Positions 25,641-34,327 are shown, numbered from the stretch's first letter. The stretch: 43,058 nt of DNA from JAYEHK01 sp034659475 (GCA_034659475.1 JAYEHK010000107.1:1-43058), one strand, 5' to 3'. Notes: generated by a model from the letters alone, not told the origin. Numbers and translations are program-made.

Positions 25641-25813
25641 ACGAGTACCGCACTCAAGAGTGCAACACCTTACAGGTGCAACTTATACTTTCTTCGTTCG
25701 TGCAAATAGGACGCTGATACTTCCTTTGGTCGTAATATAGGATGCTGATGTTTCCGTTGGTCACATTCAAAATGATGCTGATACTCTCTTGCGGCCGTAA
25801 TTAAGGATGCGGA
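25641..25813 (+). repeat. Tandem mini-hairpin array, copy 2
   Basis: Small palindromes are strung together: CACTC-AA-GAGTG-CAAC, then CACCT-TAC-AGGTG-CAAC, then units of about 31-34 bp of the form GATGCTGATACTTCCTTTGG, each with a short CC...GG palindrome and a TCGTAATTAAGG-like link. The same arrangement is seen at 34105-34258 and in short form at 2559-2611. The 25175-25941 gap contains only such repeats. Confidence 0.7.
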
Positions 25814-25941
25814 CAACACTGACTATTTGGAAGGGCTAGATTTAAGGTGATGGAAGCTGAAAGCGTCTTCTATGTTCAAATAATAAAATGAAGTCCGCGG
25901 AGGTCCTGAAGGTCCGCGTTAGTCCGCGTCTATTTGTTCCC

Positions 25942-27105
25942 CTAATCTTCTTTTATGGAGAAGGGGCCTTCGAGGCGAGGGGGTTTGGGTCCGTAAAATT
26001 GGTAGTAATGGCACATTAATCTGCCATTATAGAGCTTTCTCTTTTTGTCTGCTTTGCGGTTAAAATGGTTTTCAAATTGGGGGAGTGATGAAATTATGTA
26101 AAAAGACCAGGTATCTAATCCAGCAAAGGTTTTTCCCATTGTTTTGCATAATTCCTGCACTGCTGAAGTATCTGAAAGCCGTTCACCGTAAGGCGGATTG
26201 GTAATGAGGTATCCGTAATTATATTTAGAACGAAGGTCTTTTATATCCTGTTGCTGAAAGAACAGATCATTTGTAAACCCGGCTTGGCGGGCATGCTGAC
26301 GGGCAAGATGCAACACAGCAGGGTCATTGTCAAACCCATAAATCCCCAGGGACTGATTATGATAAATGCTATCGCGGGCTTCTTCACGAGCTGTTTTCCA
26401 GCTCTTGGCCGAGAACTGCGGCCATTTTTCAGCAGCAAAATCTCTCCCCAGACCGGGGGCGATGTTGCGTCCGATTAATGCGGCTTCAATTGGAATGGTT
26501 CCGGAACCACAAAAGGGATCAATCAGGGGACGATCAGGTTTCCAGCGGCTTAGATGAATTAACGCTGCTGCGAGGGTTTCCTTAATCGGGGCCTGTCCGG
26601 CTAATCTTCTGTATCCTCGTTTGTGAAGACCTACTCCACTGGTATCCAGGGTAAGGGTTGCCATGTTTTTCAACAGGGCAACCTCGATACGGTAGCGGGA
26701 CCCTTTTTCGTCAAACCATTTACATTTATATTTTTCTTTCATTTTTTCAACAATGGCTTTTTTTACAATGGCTTGGCAATCGGGTACACTGAAAAGCTGT
26801 GATTGAATAGATTTTCCTTCAACGGGAAAGCAGGCATCTTCAGGTAACCATTCATACCAGGAAAGGGCACGGGTTTTCTCAAACAGGTCTTCAAAACTTA
26901 GTGCTTCAAATTCACCTATTTTTATTAGCAATCGATCAGCAGAGCGAAGCCAGAGATTGCAACGGGGAATGGCTTCTGGGCCTGCCTGAAAACAAACCCG
27001 TCCATTTTGTACTTCTAGATCATCATATCCCAGTCTTTTCAATTCATTGGCAACCACTGATTCAAGCCCAAACGCCGCTGTGGCGATGAGGTTAATGTTC
27101 TTCAT
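25942..27105 (-). CDS. THUMP-domain 23S rRNA guanine-N2 methyltransferase (RlmL N-half / YpsC type)
   Basis: A 387-residue class I RNA methyltransferase. The N-terminal 160 residues form a THUMP RNA-binding region (ATAAFGLESVVANELKRLGY). The catalytic half has PLIDPFCGSGTIPIEAALIGRN, the SAM-binding loop with FDNDPAVLHLAR, and the catalytic NPPYGERL motif of N2-guanine methylases. The length matches Bacillus YpsC rather than the fused enterobacterial RlmL. The ATG at 27105 has AAGGAG 8 bases upstream. The exact target base is inferred from the family. Confidence 0.9.
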   Translation of the reverse strand: MKNINLIATAAFGLESVVANELKRLGYDDLEVQNGRVCFQAGPEAIPRCNLWLRSADRLLIKIGEFEALSFEDLFEKTRALSWYEWLPEDACFPVEGKSIQSQLFSVPDCQAIVKKAIVEKMKEKYKCKWFDEKGSRYRIEVALLKNMATLTLDTSGVGLHKRGYRRLAGQAPIKETLAAALIHLSRWKPDRPLIDPFCGSGTIPIEAALIGRNIAPGLGRDFAAEKWPQFSAKSWKTAREEARDSIYHNQSLGIYGFDNDPAVLHLARQHARQAGFTNDLFFQQQDIKDLRSKYNYGYLITNPPYGERLSDTSAVQELCKTMGKTFAGLDTWSFYIISSLPQFENHFNRKADKKRKLYNGRLMCHYYQFYGPKPPRLEGPFSIKED

Positions 27106-27132
27106 ATATTTATCTCCTTTTGAAGTAAATTA

Positions 27133-27233
27133 GTTGTCAAGGGGACGGGGTTGTTGTCAACATTTTCGGGATTTTACATATTCGCAGCCTTCATATCACA
27201 AAATTTTGACAACAACCCCGTCCCCTTGACAAC
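27133..27233. repeat. Perfect 28-bp inverted repeat with 45-bp spacer
   Basis: The left arm 27133-27160 starts GTTGTCAAGGGGACGGGG; the right arm 27206-27233 ends CCCCGTCCCCTTGACAAC. The two are perfectly complementary over 28 bp. It sits between the divergently transcribed rRNA methyltransferase and yitT genes, 27 bases upstream of the former's start, so it lies in promoter space rather than at a gene end. Confidence 0.85.
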
Positions 27234-27401
27234 CCTAATTTGGATACGGATTTCAATATACCTTATAAGAGAAGAGAAAGACAAGGGGAAAAGATTTATT
27301 CTCCTATGGTAGTATGTCGAGGAAAGGGGTTATACTGTCCATATGTTTTTTTATAACATTTTCAACAGAGTAACAATTATTTTTGAGTAAGGAGTGTTTA
27401 T

Positions 27402-28295
27402 ATGGAGCACAATCATGCAATGGTAAATAGGATCAGAACATTCAGAGAAAAAATATCTATTAAGGACCTTATCGGTATTTTAATAGGATCTGCGATTTTA
27501 GCGTTTGGTATTCAGACGATTCTTGTGCCTGCTCATCTTCTAACAGGAGGGGTAACGGGACTAGCATTGATATTAAACTTTCTGATCGGCTACGAAATCT
27601 GGATTTTTTACTTTGCCTTGAATATTCCGATTTTTGTTGTCGGTTTTCGGAGCATAAGTCCACGTTTTGCTCTGTATAGTCTGGTGGGAATGTTTGCCTT
27701 GACTTTTTTTCTGGGGGTGGGACAGGATCTTCACATTTCCCTGGGAATCAACGATTTGCTGCTTTCTTCTGTGCTGGGAGGCGTTTTGATTGGGATTGGA
27801 AGCGGAATTAATCTTCGAAGTAAGGGATCAACCGGAGGCCTTGATATTATCGCGGTACTTGTCCGAAAATACTGGGGACATAGTTTTGGAACCACTTTTT
27901 TTTTCATTAACATTGCTATTTTAGCGATGTTCTTGGTTTCAAACAATATTGAATTGACACTATATACTGCTATTTCAATGTTTATTACCTCCAAAGTGGT
28001 TGATGCAGTAGAAGCTGGACCCTCTGTAACGAAGTCTGCTACGATTGTTTCGGACCAGAGCGACGCCATTGCGCAGGAGATAATGCATAATCTCCATCGG
28101 GGTTGTACCTGCATGACAGGGAAGGGAGCCTATACTGGGGAGGAACGGAAAATATTGATGGTGACAGTCGGAAAAACCCAGCTTCCAAGACTGAAAGAAA
28201 TCGTTTTTGTATTGGACCCAATGGCTTTTATTATGATTTACGAAACAATTGAAGTTTATGGCAGAGGGTTTAAACCGAGCCGTGATGATTTTTGA
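27402..28295 (+). CDS. YitT-family membrane protein (DUF161 + DUF2179)
   Basis: A 297-residue integral membrane protein. About five to six membrane helices occupy residues 20-200 (GSAILAFGIQTILVPAHLLTGGVTG, GIGSGINLRSKGSTGGLDII), followed by a cytoplasmic DUF2179 domain of about 80 residues (RGCTCMTGKGAYTGEERKILMVTV). Such proteins are widespread in Firmicutes; transport function is suspected but unproven. The ATG at 27402 has AAGGAG 7 bases upstream. It is probably monocistronic; the Tad operon starts about 220 bases downstream. Confidence 0.9.
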   Translation: MEHNHAMVNRIRTFREKISIKDLIGILIGSAILAFGIQTILVPAHLLTGGVTGLALILNFLIGYEIWIFYFALNIPIFVVGFRSISPRFALYSLVGMFALTFFLGVGQDLHISLGINDLLLSSVLGGVLIGIGSGINLRSKGSTGGLDIIAVLVRKYWGHSFGTTFFFINIAILAMFLVSNNIELTLYTAISMFITSKVVDAVEAGPSVTKSATIVSDQSDAIAQEIMHNLHRGCTCMTGKGAYTGEERKILMVTVGKTQLPRLKEIVFVLDPMAFIMIYETIEVYGRGFKPSRDDF

Positions 28296-28360
28296 TTCAC
28301 GATCCATTTATTTGCAACTAACCCCGGCCTCTTAATTCACAAGGAAGAAAGTCCTACGTT

Positions 28361-28405
28361 TTTACGACAATATGGGACGAAAAGTGTCGAAAATAAAGCG
28401 ACATA
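28361..28405. promoter_or_regulatory. Cluster of Spo0A-box-like sites upstream of the Tad operon
   Basis: Within 45 bases are TGTCGAA (28386-28392, an exact match to the 0A-box core), TGTCGTAAA on the minus strand (28361-28369), GGACGAAAAG (28376-28385) and TGTCGCTTT on the minus strand (28396-28404). The set lies about 110-155 bases before flp. Direct pilin control by Spo0A is a guess. Confidence 0.3.
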
Positions 28406-28514
28406 AGTTTGGACCAAAATGAGTCATTCAGTTGATTTCGCTTCTGCTGTTTATCGTTTAACATTAAGTTACGGTAATTACTTACAGCGAATGAATTAGG
28501 AGGTGGCTATTTTG

Positions 28515-28679
28515 TTGAATATGATGAGAAGATTAGTGATTGAAGAAGAAGCCCAGGGTATGGCTGAATATGGTCTTATCCTTGCGGGAATTGCAGTAGT
28601 TGTAATTGTAGCCATTACTGCACTGGGAGGAAGGCTGACTACGCTTTTTGAGAAAATCCTTCCAGCTTCATCGTCATAA
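28515..28679 (+). CDS. flp: Flp/Fap-type pilin
   Basis: A 54-residue type IVb prepilin. After a short leader, the conserved segment AQGMAEYGLILAGIAVVVIV supplies the Glu-Tyr pair and the hydrophobic spine. Counting back five residues from the Glu places cleavage after Ala13 rather than the usual Gly. The TTG at 28515 is 11 bases after AGGAGG; the in-frame ATG at 28521 is a second choice. It is the only pilin gene in the locus and the first gene of the operon, before its prepilin peptidase. The pilin should assemble into an adhesive or DNA-uptake pilus. Confidence 0.9.
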   Translation: MNMMRRLVIEEEAQGMAEYGLILAGIAVVVIVAITALGGRLTTLFEKILPASSS

Positions 28680-28758
28680 GTGAAGGGGAATCCTCTGTGC
28701 CTGAAGGCCCTGCTTGTATAAGTGGGGCCTATTTTTAACAGGGGGTGGGGAGGCTTGT

Positions 28759-29277
28759 ATGTTGGTAAATGATTTCGCTTTGTTGGGGGTGCTGGGCTTA
28801 GCCTACTGGTATGACTTGAGGGAGAGGCGTATTCCTAACAGATTATTACTGCTTGCCCTTGGCTGGGGATTGGGATATCACATATCTTTAAGCGGTGCCA
28901 ATGGGATATTTTTCTCACTAAAGGGACTTGGAATCGGACTACTATTGCTTTTGTTGCCATTTGCAATGGGAGGGATGGGTGCTGGAGATGTGAAATTTCT
29001 TGGGGTTATCGGGGCCATTAAAGGCACAGCTTTTATTCTGTCCTCATTTTTGTGGATGGCTCTTTGGGGAGGCGTAATCGCTTTTGCTTATTTGCTTTAT
29101 GAAGGACGGTTGAAAGAAAGTGTTGGTAACGTGGCGCGCGGTCTATATCTTGTTCAACTAGGCGTTGTTAAACTGTCTGCTAGTGTAGATAAAACAGAAT
29201 TCCATGTATTTTTTCCTTATGGAATACCTATTGCTCTCGGTGCCATCACGGAATTATGTATGGTCTGGTGGTTGTGA
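28759..29277 (+). CDS. tadV: Prepilin peptidase, TadV/CpaA type (A24)
   Basis: A 172-residue membrane aspartic peptidase that removes the leader from Flp and pseudopilins. The two catalytic aspartates are in YDLRERRIPN and GMGAGDVKF, the A24 hallmark, separated by membrane helices. It lacks the N-methyltransferase domain of PilD, as expected for TadV. I chose the ATG at 28759 because GGGGAGG is 7 bases upstream; an in-frame TTG at 28714 precedes that ribosome site. Its TGA overlaps the tadE ATG. Confidence 0.9.
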   Translation: MLVNDFALLGVLGLAYWYDLRERRIPNRLLLLALGWGLGYHISLSGANGIFFSLKGLGIGLLLLLLPFAMGGMGAGDVKFLGVIGAIKGTAFILSSFLWMALWGGVIAFAYLLYEGRLKESVGNVARGLYLVQLGVVKLSASVDKTEFHVFFPYGIPIALGAITELCMVWWL

Positions 29278-29678
29278 TGAAGGGAATTCGTAAGATTTTG
29301 AAAAACCAGCAGGGTCAGGCCTTGGTAGAACTGGCGCTGGTGCTCCCTGTCCTCTTGATGATTCTCATGGGAATTATAGAATTCGGACGTGTTTTTGGTG
29401 CTTCTATGGTGCTTAATAGCTTATCCAGAGAGGCCGCCCGCTATGGGGTGGTGGGATATGATGATTTGCAGATTCACGCCCTGGTTACAGAGCGACGAAC
29501 CTGGTTGGACGATGAGAAGCTGGTGGTTGTCATTTCTCCTGTTAATGGTGAAAGGGACAAGGGTGATCCGTTACAGGTACAAATTGATTATTCCCTTGAC
29601 CTGATTACTCCAATTGTAGGTGATATTCTTCCTAATCCTGTACCCTTATCTGCGCAATGTATTATGCGAATGGAATAA
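29277..29678 (+). CDS. tadE: TadE-like pseudopilin
   Basis: A 133-residue pseudopilin with the TadE signature GQALVELALVLPVLLMILMGIIEFGR at residues about 13-38, which combines a prepilin-like cleavage region and a membrane spine, followed by a small soluble domain. The ATG at 29277 overlaps the tadV stop (TGATG), so translation is coupled. It assists pilus assembly. Confidence 0.88.
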   Translation: MKGIRKILKNQQGQALVELALVLPVLLMILMGIIEFGRVFGASMVLNSLSREAARYGVVGYDDLQIHALVTERRTWLDDEKLVVVISPVNGERDKGDPLQVQIDYSLDLITPIVGDILPNPVPLSAQCIMRME

Positions 29679-29700
29679 CTTGTTGCAGGAGGTAAAAGTA

Positions 29701-30630
29701 GTGATAAAAAGATTTTTTCTGGGTAATCAGAAGGGAACGGTTTTGGTACTGCTAGTTTTAGCGATGTCTGCTCTGGCAGGTTTCACCGCGCTTGTTACGG
29801 ATACGGGGGCGGTTTATTTGCAAAGGATGAGGCTGTCCAACGCATTGGACAGTGCTGTCCTTGCTGGCATTCAGGAACTCCCCGATAATACCCAGGGTGC
29901 ACTTGAAATGGCAGCGGCTTATGCACAACAAAATGGAGGCAATGTATCCGAGTTTTCTTTCACAGTAGACACTGACAATAATAGTATCAGTGGGCATGCA
30001 AATCGACAGATAGGATTGTTTTTTGCAAGAGCCTTGGGATTTAATAGTACGATAGTTCAAGCAGAGGCCAGTGCCAGACTGGCACCGATTACTTCCACAG
30101 GAGGTGTGGTGCCATTTGGCGTATTAGAAGATGATTTTACCTTTGGAGAAGAGACGGTTATGAAGGAAGGCATCGGAGATGGACCTTATCGTGGATGGTT
30201 TGGTGCGTTACGGCTGGGAGGTAATGGTGCGCATGTGTACAGGGATAATATCAAGTATGGATATCCAGGGGAGGTGTCCATTGGGGATGTGATCCCCATC
30301 GAACCTGGTAATATGTCTGGTCCCACCCGGGTGGGGATTGATTATAGAATCGGTCAGTGTAATCATTACCCGCGATGTACGATTTATTCTTATGTGAACG
30401 GCTGTCCACGTATCTTGATTGTTCCCATAGTGAATGTACAAGATATAACTTCAGAAGGGCATCCTGACTCTGTTCGTGTGGTTGGCTTTGCGGCCTTTTT
30501 AGTTCAGGATTGTGTAGGTAACGGAAATGAAAACTATGTACGGGGATATTTTATCCGCTATGTAATACCCGGATCTACTGGTGACTCGGGAGCAGATTAT
30601 GGGTTGTATGGAGCCCAGCTTTATGAATAA
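29701..30630 (+). CDS. tadG: TadG-like Flp pilus assembly protein
   Basis: A 309-residue protein with an N-terminal TadE/G-like domain: one hydrophobic segment (VLVLLVLAMSALAGFTALVTDTG) then YLQRMRLSNALDSAVLAG, typical of putative Flp pilus-assembly proteins. The rest is an extracytoplasmic domain with four cysteines, two of them in CNHYPRC, possibly disulfide-forming. It is shorter than proteobacterial TadG and lacks an evident von Willebrand domain. The GTG at 29701 is 9 bases after AGGAGG; longer in-frame versions extend back over tadE and lack a site. Confidence 0.82.
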   Translation: MIKRFFLGNQKGTVLVLLVLAMSALAGFTALVTDTGAVYLQRMRLSNALDSAVLAGIQELPDNTQGALEMAAAYAQQNGGNVSEFSFTVDTDNNSISGHANRQIGLFFARALGFNSTIVQAEASARLAPITSTGGVVPFGVLEDDFTFGEETVMKEGIGDGPYRGWFGALRLGGNGAHVYRDNIKYGYPGEVSIGDVIPIEPGNMSGPTRVGIDYRIGQCNHYPRCTIYSYVNGCPRILIVPIVNVQDITSEGHPDSVRVVGFAAFLVQDCVGNGNENYVRGYFIRYVIPGSTGDSGADYGLYGAQLYE

Positions 30631-30645
30631 GGGGGTGAGGGTGCT

Positions 30646-31392
30646 TTGCTAAAGGGTAGTCGGCGGTATTGGGTGATTGCTGTAATATGTGGTCTGGCTG
30701 CAGCGGGTTTATCCTATTATTATTTACAGGGAGTAAAAGAACGTTATCAGCCAGATGATCTGGTGCAGGTGATCAAGGCCAAGGTGGATATCAAACAAGA
30801 TACACTGATTACGGCGGATCAAATTGAAGTGATCCAATCACCGAAAAAGTACGTACATCCGCAAGCGCAGGGAGTTAAGAACGATGTTATTGGTAAAATC
30901 GCTATCAGCAAAATCGTTGCAGGAGAAGAGATTTTAGAGGGTAATCTCCTATCTGCAGGGGATAAAGCCCACAGGCTGGCTTATGCTATCCCAGCTGGCA
31001 GTAGAGCTGTCTCTGTTCCGGTAAATGATGTGAGTGGTGTATCGGGATTTGTCAAACCAGGTGACCGGGTGGATATCATAGCTACGGTTGATATTCCCAT
31101 GCCTGATTCCCAGGGGGTTGAAAAACCTGTTGCGTTCAGTGTGCTGACGCTTCAGGATATTGAGGTGCTTGCAGTTGGGGGAAATCCCGATACAGTCATA
31201 AAGAAAAATGACTCCGGCGTAGATACGCTGACGTTGTCAGTAACCAATGAGGAGGCGCAGCCATTAGTGCTTGCATCAGAGCGAGGAAGTCTGCGACTTC
31301 TGCTTCGTTCTCCGGTTGACCATTCTCATACAATGCCAGCACCCTATCAAATTAAAGACTTTATGCAGCAACCAGGTGCATTATTGCCGTAA
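30646..31392 (+). CDS. cpaB: Flp pilus assembly protein CpaB/RcpC
   Basis: A 248-residue protein with an N-terminal membrane anchor (WVIAVICGLAAAGLSYYYL) and an SAF domain (KAKVDIKQDTLITADQIEVI, IPAGSRAVSVPVNDVSGVSGFVKPGDRVDII). In diderms CpaB works beside the secretin; here no secretin gene is present, in keeping with a monoderm cell envelope. The start is TTG 30646 preceded by GGGGGTGAGGG. It lies 15 bases after tadG. Confidence 0.9.
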   Translation: MLKGSRRYWVIAVICGLAAAGLSYYYLQGVKERYQPDDLVQVIKAKVDIKQDTLITADQIEVIQSPKKYVHPQAQGVKNDVIGKIAISKIVAGEEILEGNLLSAGDKAHRLAYAIPAGSRAVSVPVNDVSGVSGFVKPGDRVDIIATVDIPMPDSQGVEKPVAFSVLTLQDIEVLAVGGNPDTVIKKNDSGVDTLTLSVTNEEAQPLVLASERGSLRLLLRSPVDHSHTMPAPYQIKDFMQQPGALLP

Positions 31393-31444
31393 GTTAACGC
31401 GACTAATTTTATTTTTAAGGATGCATAGGCGTGGAGGATTTAAT

Positions 31445-32599
31445 ATGAAAAAAATCAAGATTATCCTTGCAGATGACAATACCAACACGCGGTCAAGTAT
31501 TCGTAAACAGTTGGAATTGGATCATTCTATTGATGTTGCTGCTGAAGCAGCGACGGGTAAAGAAGTGCTGGATAAGATACGTCAGGTAGAACCTGAGATC
31601 GTATTAATGGATATAAATATGCCGGAGATGGACGGAATAAAAGCAACACAGCAAATTTCCTCCCAATATCCGCAAGTATATGTCATCCTGATTTCTGTTA
31701 TTGATAAAACGGAGAGTTTCCGCAAAGCAATGATTGCTGGTGCGAAGGAGTATCTGGTGAAACCGCTGTCGGCGGCAGAGCTTAATGCTACTGTTAGACA
31801 GGTGGCTGAATTGAGGCGTAAACAGCAGAAGCTACCGAAGGAGAAGTCGGATCTGGTTAAATCTTTATCCAAAAAAAAGGAAAATAAAATTGTGACTGTT
31901 TTTGGAACGAAAGGTGGCGTAGGGAAAAGCCTGATCTGCACAAATCTAGCGGTAGCAGCTGCCCAGAAGTATAAAAATCATGTCGGTATTGTGGATTTGG
32001 ATATACAGTTTGGAGACATCAGTGTGATGATGGATCTGAATCCTCGCAAGACAATTTCTGAATTGATGCAGGAGGGAGAAGAACCCGGAAAAGAACTGTT
32101 AGAGGAATATGTCTATGAGCGGAATGGTGTAAATGTTCTGGCTGCACCTAACAAACCCGAGTTTTCAGAGCTTGTAACCCCCGCCGGGGTTGAAAAAGTT
32201 CTGGAAGTTTGTAAAGAACTCTATCGTTTCACACTGGTGGATACGCCGTCTTTTCTGGATGACACGACATTGACTGCTTTAGAAGTTGCGGATCTCATTT
32301 TATTGGTTATTTCATTGGATTTACCCACCATTAAAAATGTAAAAAAGGGGTTGGAAGTGCTTCGATCTCTGCAGATGCTTCCCAAGACACGGCTTATTTT
32401 AAATCGATCCTCCGGTATTGCCGGTATTGAGCCCAGGGACGTAGAAAAGGTGTTGGATATGAAAATCAAAGCTGAAGTACCCAGTGATGGCAAACTGGTT
32501 ATTTCTTCGCTGAATCAGGGCATTCCATTTGTTCGCATGAATCCGAAAGCGCCTGTATCAAAAGGAATTCTTTCTGTACTGAAGGTTATTGAGGAATAA
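31445..32599 (+). CDS. cpaE: CpaE/TadZ-like protein: response-regulator receiver plus ParA-type ATPase
   Basis: A 384-residue pilus localisation ATPase. Residues 1-120 form a receiver domain with acidic pair Asp10-Asp11, phosphoacceptor Asp56 (LMDINMPEMDG), Ser84 and Lys106 (LVKPLS), so it looks competent for phosphorylation. Residues about 140-384 are a ParA/MinD-like ATPase with deviant Walker A GTKGGVGKS and IVDLDIQFGD. The ATG at 31445 follows GGAGG by about 8 bases; upstream in-frame codons overlap cpaB and have no site. It likely places the pilus machine at a cell site. Confidence 0.92.
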   Translation: MKKIKIILADDNTNTRSSIRKQLELDHSIDVAAEAATGKEVLDKIRQVEPEIVLMDINMPEMDGIKATQQISSQYPQVYVILISVIDKTESFRKAMIAGAKEYLVKPLSAAELNATVRQVAELRRKQQKLPKEKSDLVKSLSKKKENKIVTVFGTKGGVGKSLICTNLAVAAAQKYKNHVGIVDLDIQFGDISVMMDLNPRKTISELMQEGEEPGKELLEEYVYERNGVNVLAAPNKPEFSELVTPAGVEKVLEVCKELYRFTLVDTPSFLDDTTLTALEVADLILLVISLDLPTIKNVKKGLEVLRSLQMLPKTRLILNRSSGIAGIEPRDVEKVLDMKIKAEVPSDGKLVISSLNQGIPFVRMNPKAPVSKGILSVLKVIEE

Positions 32600-32620
32600 G
32601 CAATCAGGTAAAGAGGTGAA

Positions 32621-33997
32621 ATGATGTCACTGATGAGCAGACTACAGGGAAAGCCCTTGAATGAAAAACCCATCATACCTACGGAGGAAACGATTGCTAG
32701 TCACCTTGGTGGCAAAGAAAAAACCAGTACTCGTTTTCAAGACTTGGTTTATAAAATTCATCGGGAAGTCATACGAGAAATTGGGTCTGATTCCTTTGAG
32801 TCCGAGGAAAACGAAGCTAGAAATGTTTTGCTGGAGGAACAAATTCGTAAGATATGCGATACCATACTTGAAAAAGAATTGAATTTTTTTACACGCAACG
32901 ACAAAGAAGAGGTCATTGGTCAGGTTTTGGATGAGGTGTTTGGACTTGGACCCATTACGCCTTTGCTCAAGGATGAAAGTATCTCTGAAATCATGGTGAA
33001 TGGTCCCAATCAGGTCTACGTCGAAAGGCGAGGAAAACTCGAATTAACCAGGGTAGTCTTTCGTGATGACAACCATCTGCATACAGTGATAGAGCGAATT
33101 ATTTCTCCGCTCGGGAGAAGAATTGATGAAAGTATGCCAATGGTTGATGCGCGTCTCCCGGATGGATCAAGGGTAAATGCGATTATTCCCCCACTGGCAC
33201 TCAACGGTTGTGTGTTGACAATTCGCAAGTTTTCCAGCCAACTGTTGGGGGTAGAAGATTTAATCCGCAACAACACATTATCCACGGCGATGGCGAAATT
33301 CTTGGAAGCCTGTGTTAAGGGAAGGTTGAACATCATTGTTTCTGGTGGGACTGGAGCCGGTAAAACCAGTACACTGAACATTATATCTTTCTTTGTTCCG
33401 CATAATGAACGGATTATTACCATAGAGGATTCTGCCGAGTTGGATCTGCATCAGGATCATGTTATTTCTCTTGAGACCCGTCCGTCAAATATTGATGGAA
33501 AGGGACAAATAGCAATACGCGATTTGGTTCGTAATTCTTTGCGTATGCGGCCAGATCGTCTCGTTGTAGGTGAGGTGCGCGGCGGGGAAGCGCTGGATAT
33601 GCTTCAGGCGATGAACACAGGACACGATGGGTCGCTTACGACCGGGCATTCCAATTCACCTCGGGATATGATTTCACGTCTGGAGACCATGGTTTTAATG
33701 GCGGGCATTGATTTACCGATTAAAGCGATTCGGGAGCAGGTCTCTTCAGCAATTGATATTATTGTGCATCAAAGTCGCCTGCAGGATGGATCACGAAAAA
33801 TCACTTATATTACCGAGGTGCAGGGAATGGAAGGAGACGTGATCACACTTCAGGATATATTTGTTTATCAAAAGAACGGATTGAATGAATACGGCAAAGT
33901 GCAGGGACAACATCGCCCGACTGGATTGATCCCAAAATGTACAGACAAATTAAATTCGATGGGGATTACGCTCCCCAGGGATTTCTTCGGACAGTAG
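32621..33997 (+). CDS. cpaF: Pilus assembly ATPase CpaF/TadA
   Basis: A 458-residue cytoplasmic secretion ATPase of the TadA/VirB11 class that powers Flp pilus assembly. Motifs are Walker A SGGTGAGKTSTLN, Asp box IIIPPLALNG...IRKF, Walker B RPDRLVVGEVRGGEALDMLQAM and His box NTGHDGSLTTGHSNS. The ATG at 32621 follows AGAGGTG closely; a second ATG three bases on is equally possible. It lies 21 bases after cpaE. Immediately after its stop a repeat block of about 590 bp separates it from tadB. Confidence 0.95.
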   Translation: MMSLMSRLQGKPLNEKPIIPTEETIASHLGGKEKTSTRFQDLVYKIHREVIREIGSDSFESEENEARNVLLEEQIRKICDTILEKELNFFTRNDKEEVIGQVLDEVFGLGPITPLLKDESISEIMVNGPNQVYVERRGKLELTRVVFRDDNHLHTVIERIISPLGRRIDESMPMVDARLPDGSRVNAIIPPLALNGCVLTIRKFSSQLLGVEDLIRNNTLSTAMAKFLEACVKGRLNIIVSGGTGAGKTSTLNIISFFVPHNERIITIEDSAELDLHQDHVISLETRPSNIDGKGQIAIRDLVRNSLRMRPDRLVVGEVRGGEALDMLQAMNTGHDGSLTTGHSNSPRDMISRLETMVLMAGIDLPIKAIREQVSSAIDIIVHQSRLQDGSRKITYITEVQGMEGDVITLQDIFVYQKNGLNEYGKVQGQHRPTGLIPKCTDKLNSMGITLPRDFFGQ

Positions 33998-34104
33998 TGA
34001 GACAGGGGGACGTTTGTATGTCCAGCAAAGGCTGGTGTGTTCAGCAGGAGACAGTCCTGCCAGGGAAAGAAGCAGTACATCCTGGGGTCAGACCCCATTT
34101 ATAC

Positions 34105-34258
34105 ATAACACTCAAGAGTACCACACCTTACAGGTGCAACTGATACTCACTTCGTTCGTGCAAATAGGACGCACCCTTTGGGTACAACTGATGTTCCCTA
34201 TCGGTCACTTTTAAAATGATGCTGATACTCCCTGCAGTCGTTATTAAGGATGCGGATT
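34105..34258 (+). repeat. Tandem mini-hairpin array, copy 3
   Basis: Units include CACTC-AA-GAGT, CACCT-TAC-AGGTG-CAAC, ACCC-TTT-GGGT-ACAAC and CCCTATCGG, joined by TGATACT/TGATGTT and ending in TCGTTATTAAGGATGCGG. Between units is TTCGTTCGTGCAAATAGGAC, shared almost exactly with 25692-25712. Confidence 0.7.
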
Positions 34259-34327
34259 AACACGGATTTAATAGGTTGAATAGACACGGACTACCGCAGA
34301 CTATATTGGACTTGCGCGGACTTTTTT

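Noticed and set aside
28340..28410. GGGACGAAAAG within a folded leader, considered as a c-di-GMP riboswitch upstream of flp
   Set aside because: The GGGACGCAAAGC-like piece is imperfect, and the CACAGGGCAAACC segment and receptor elements of the class I aptamer are missing.
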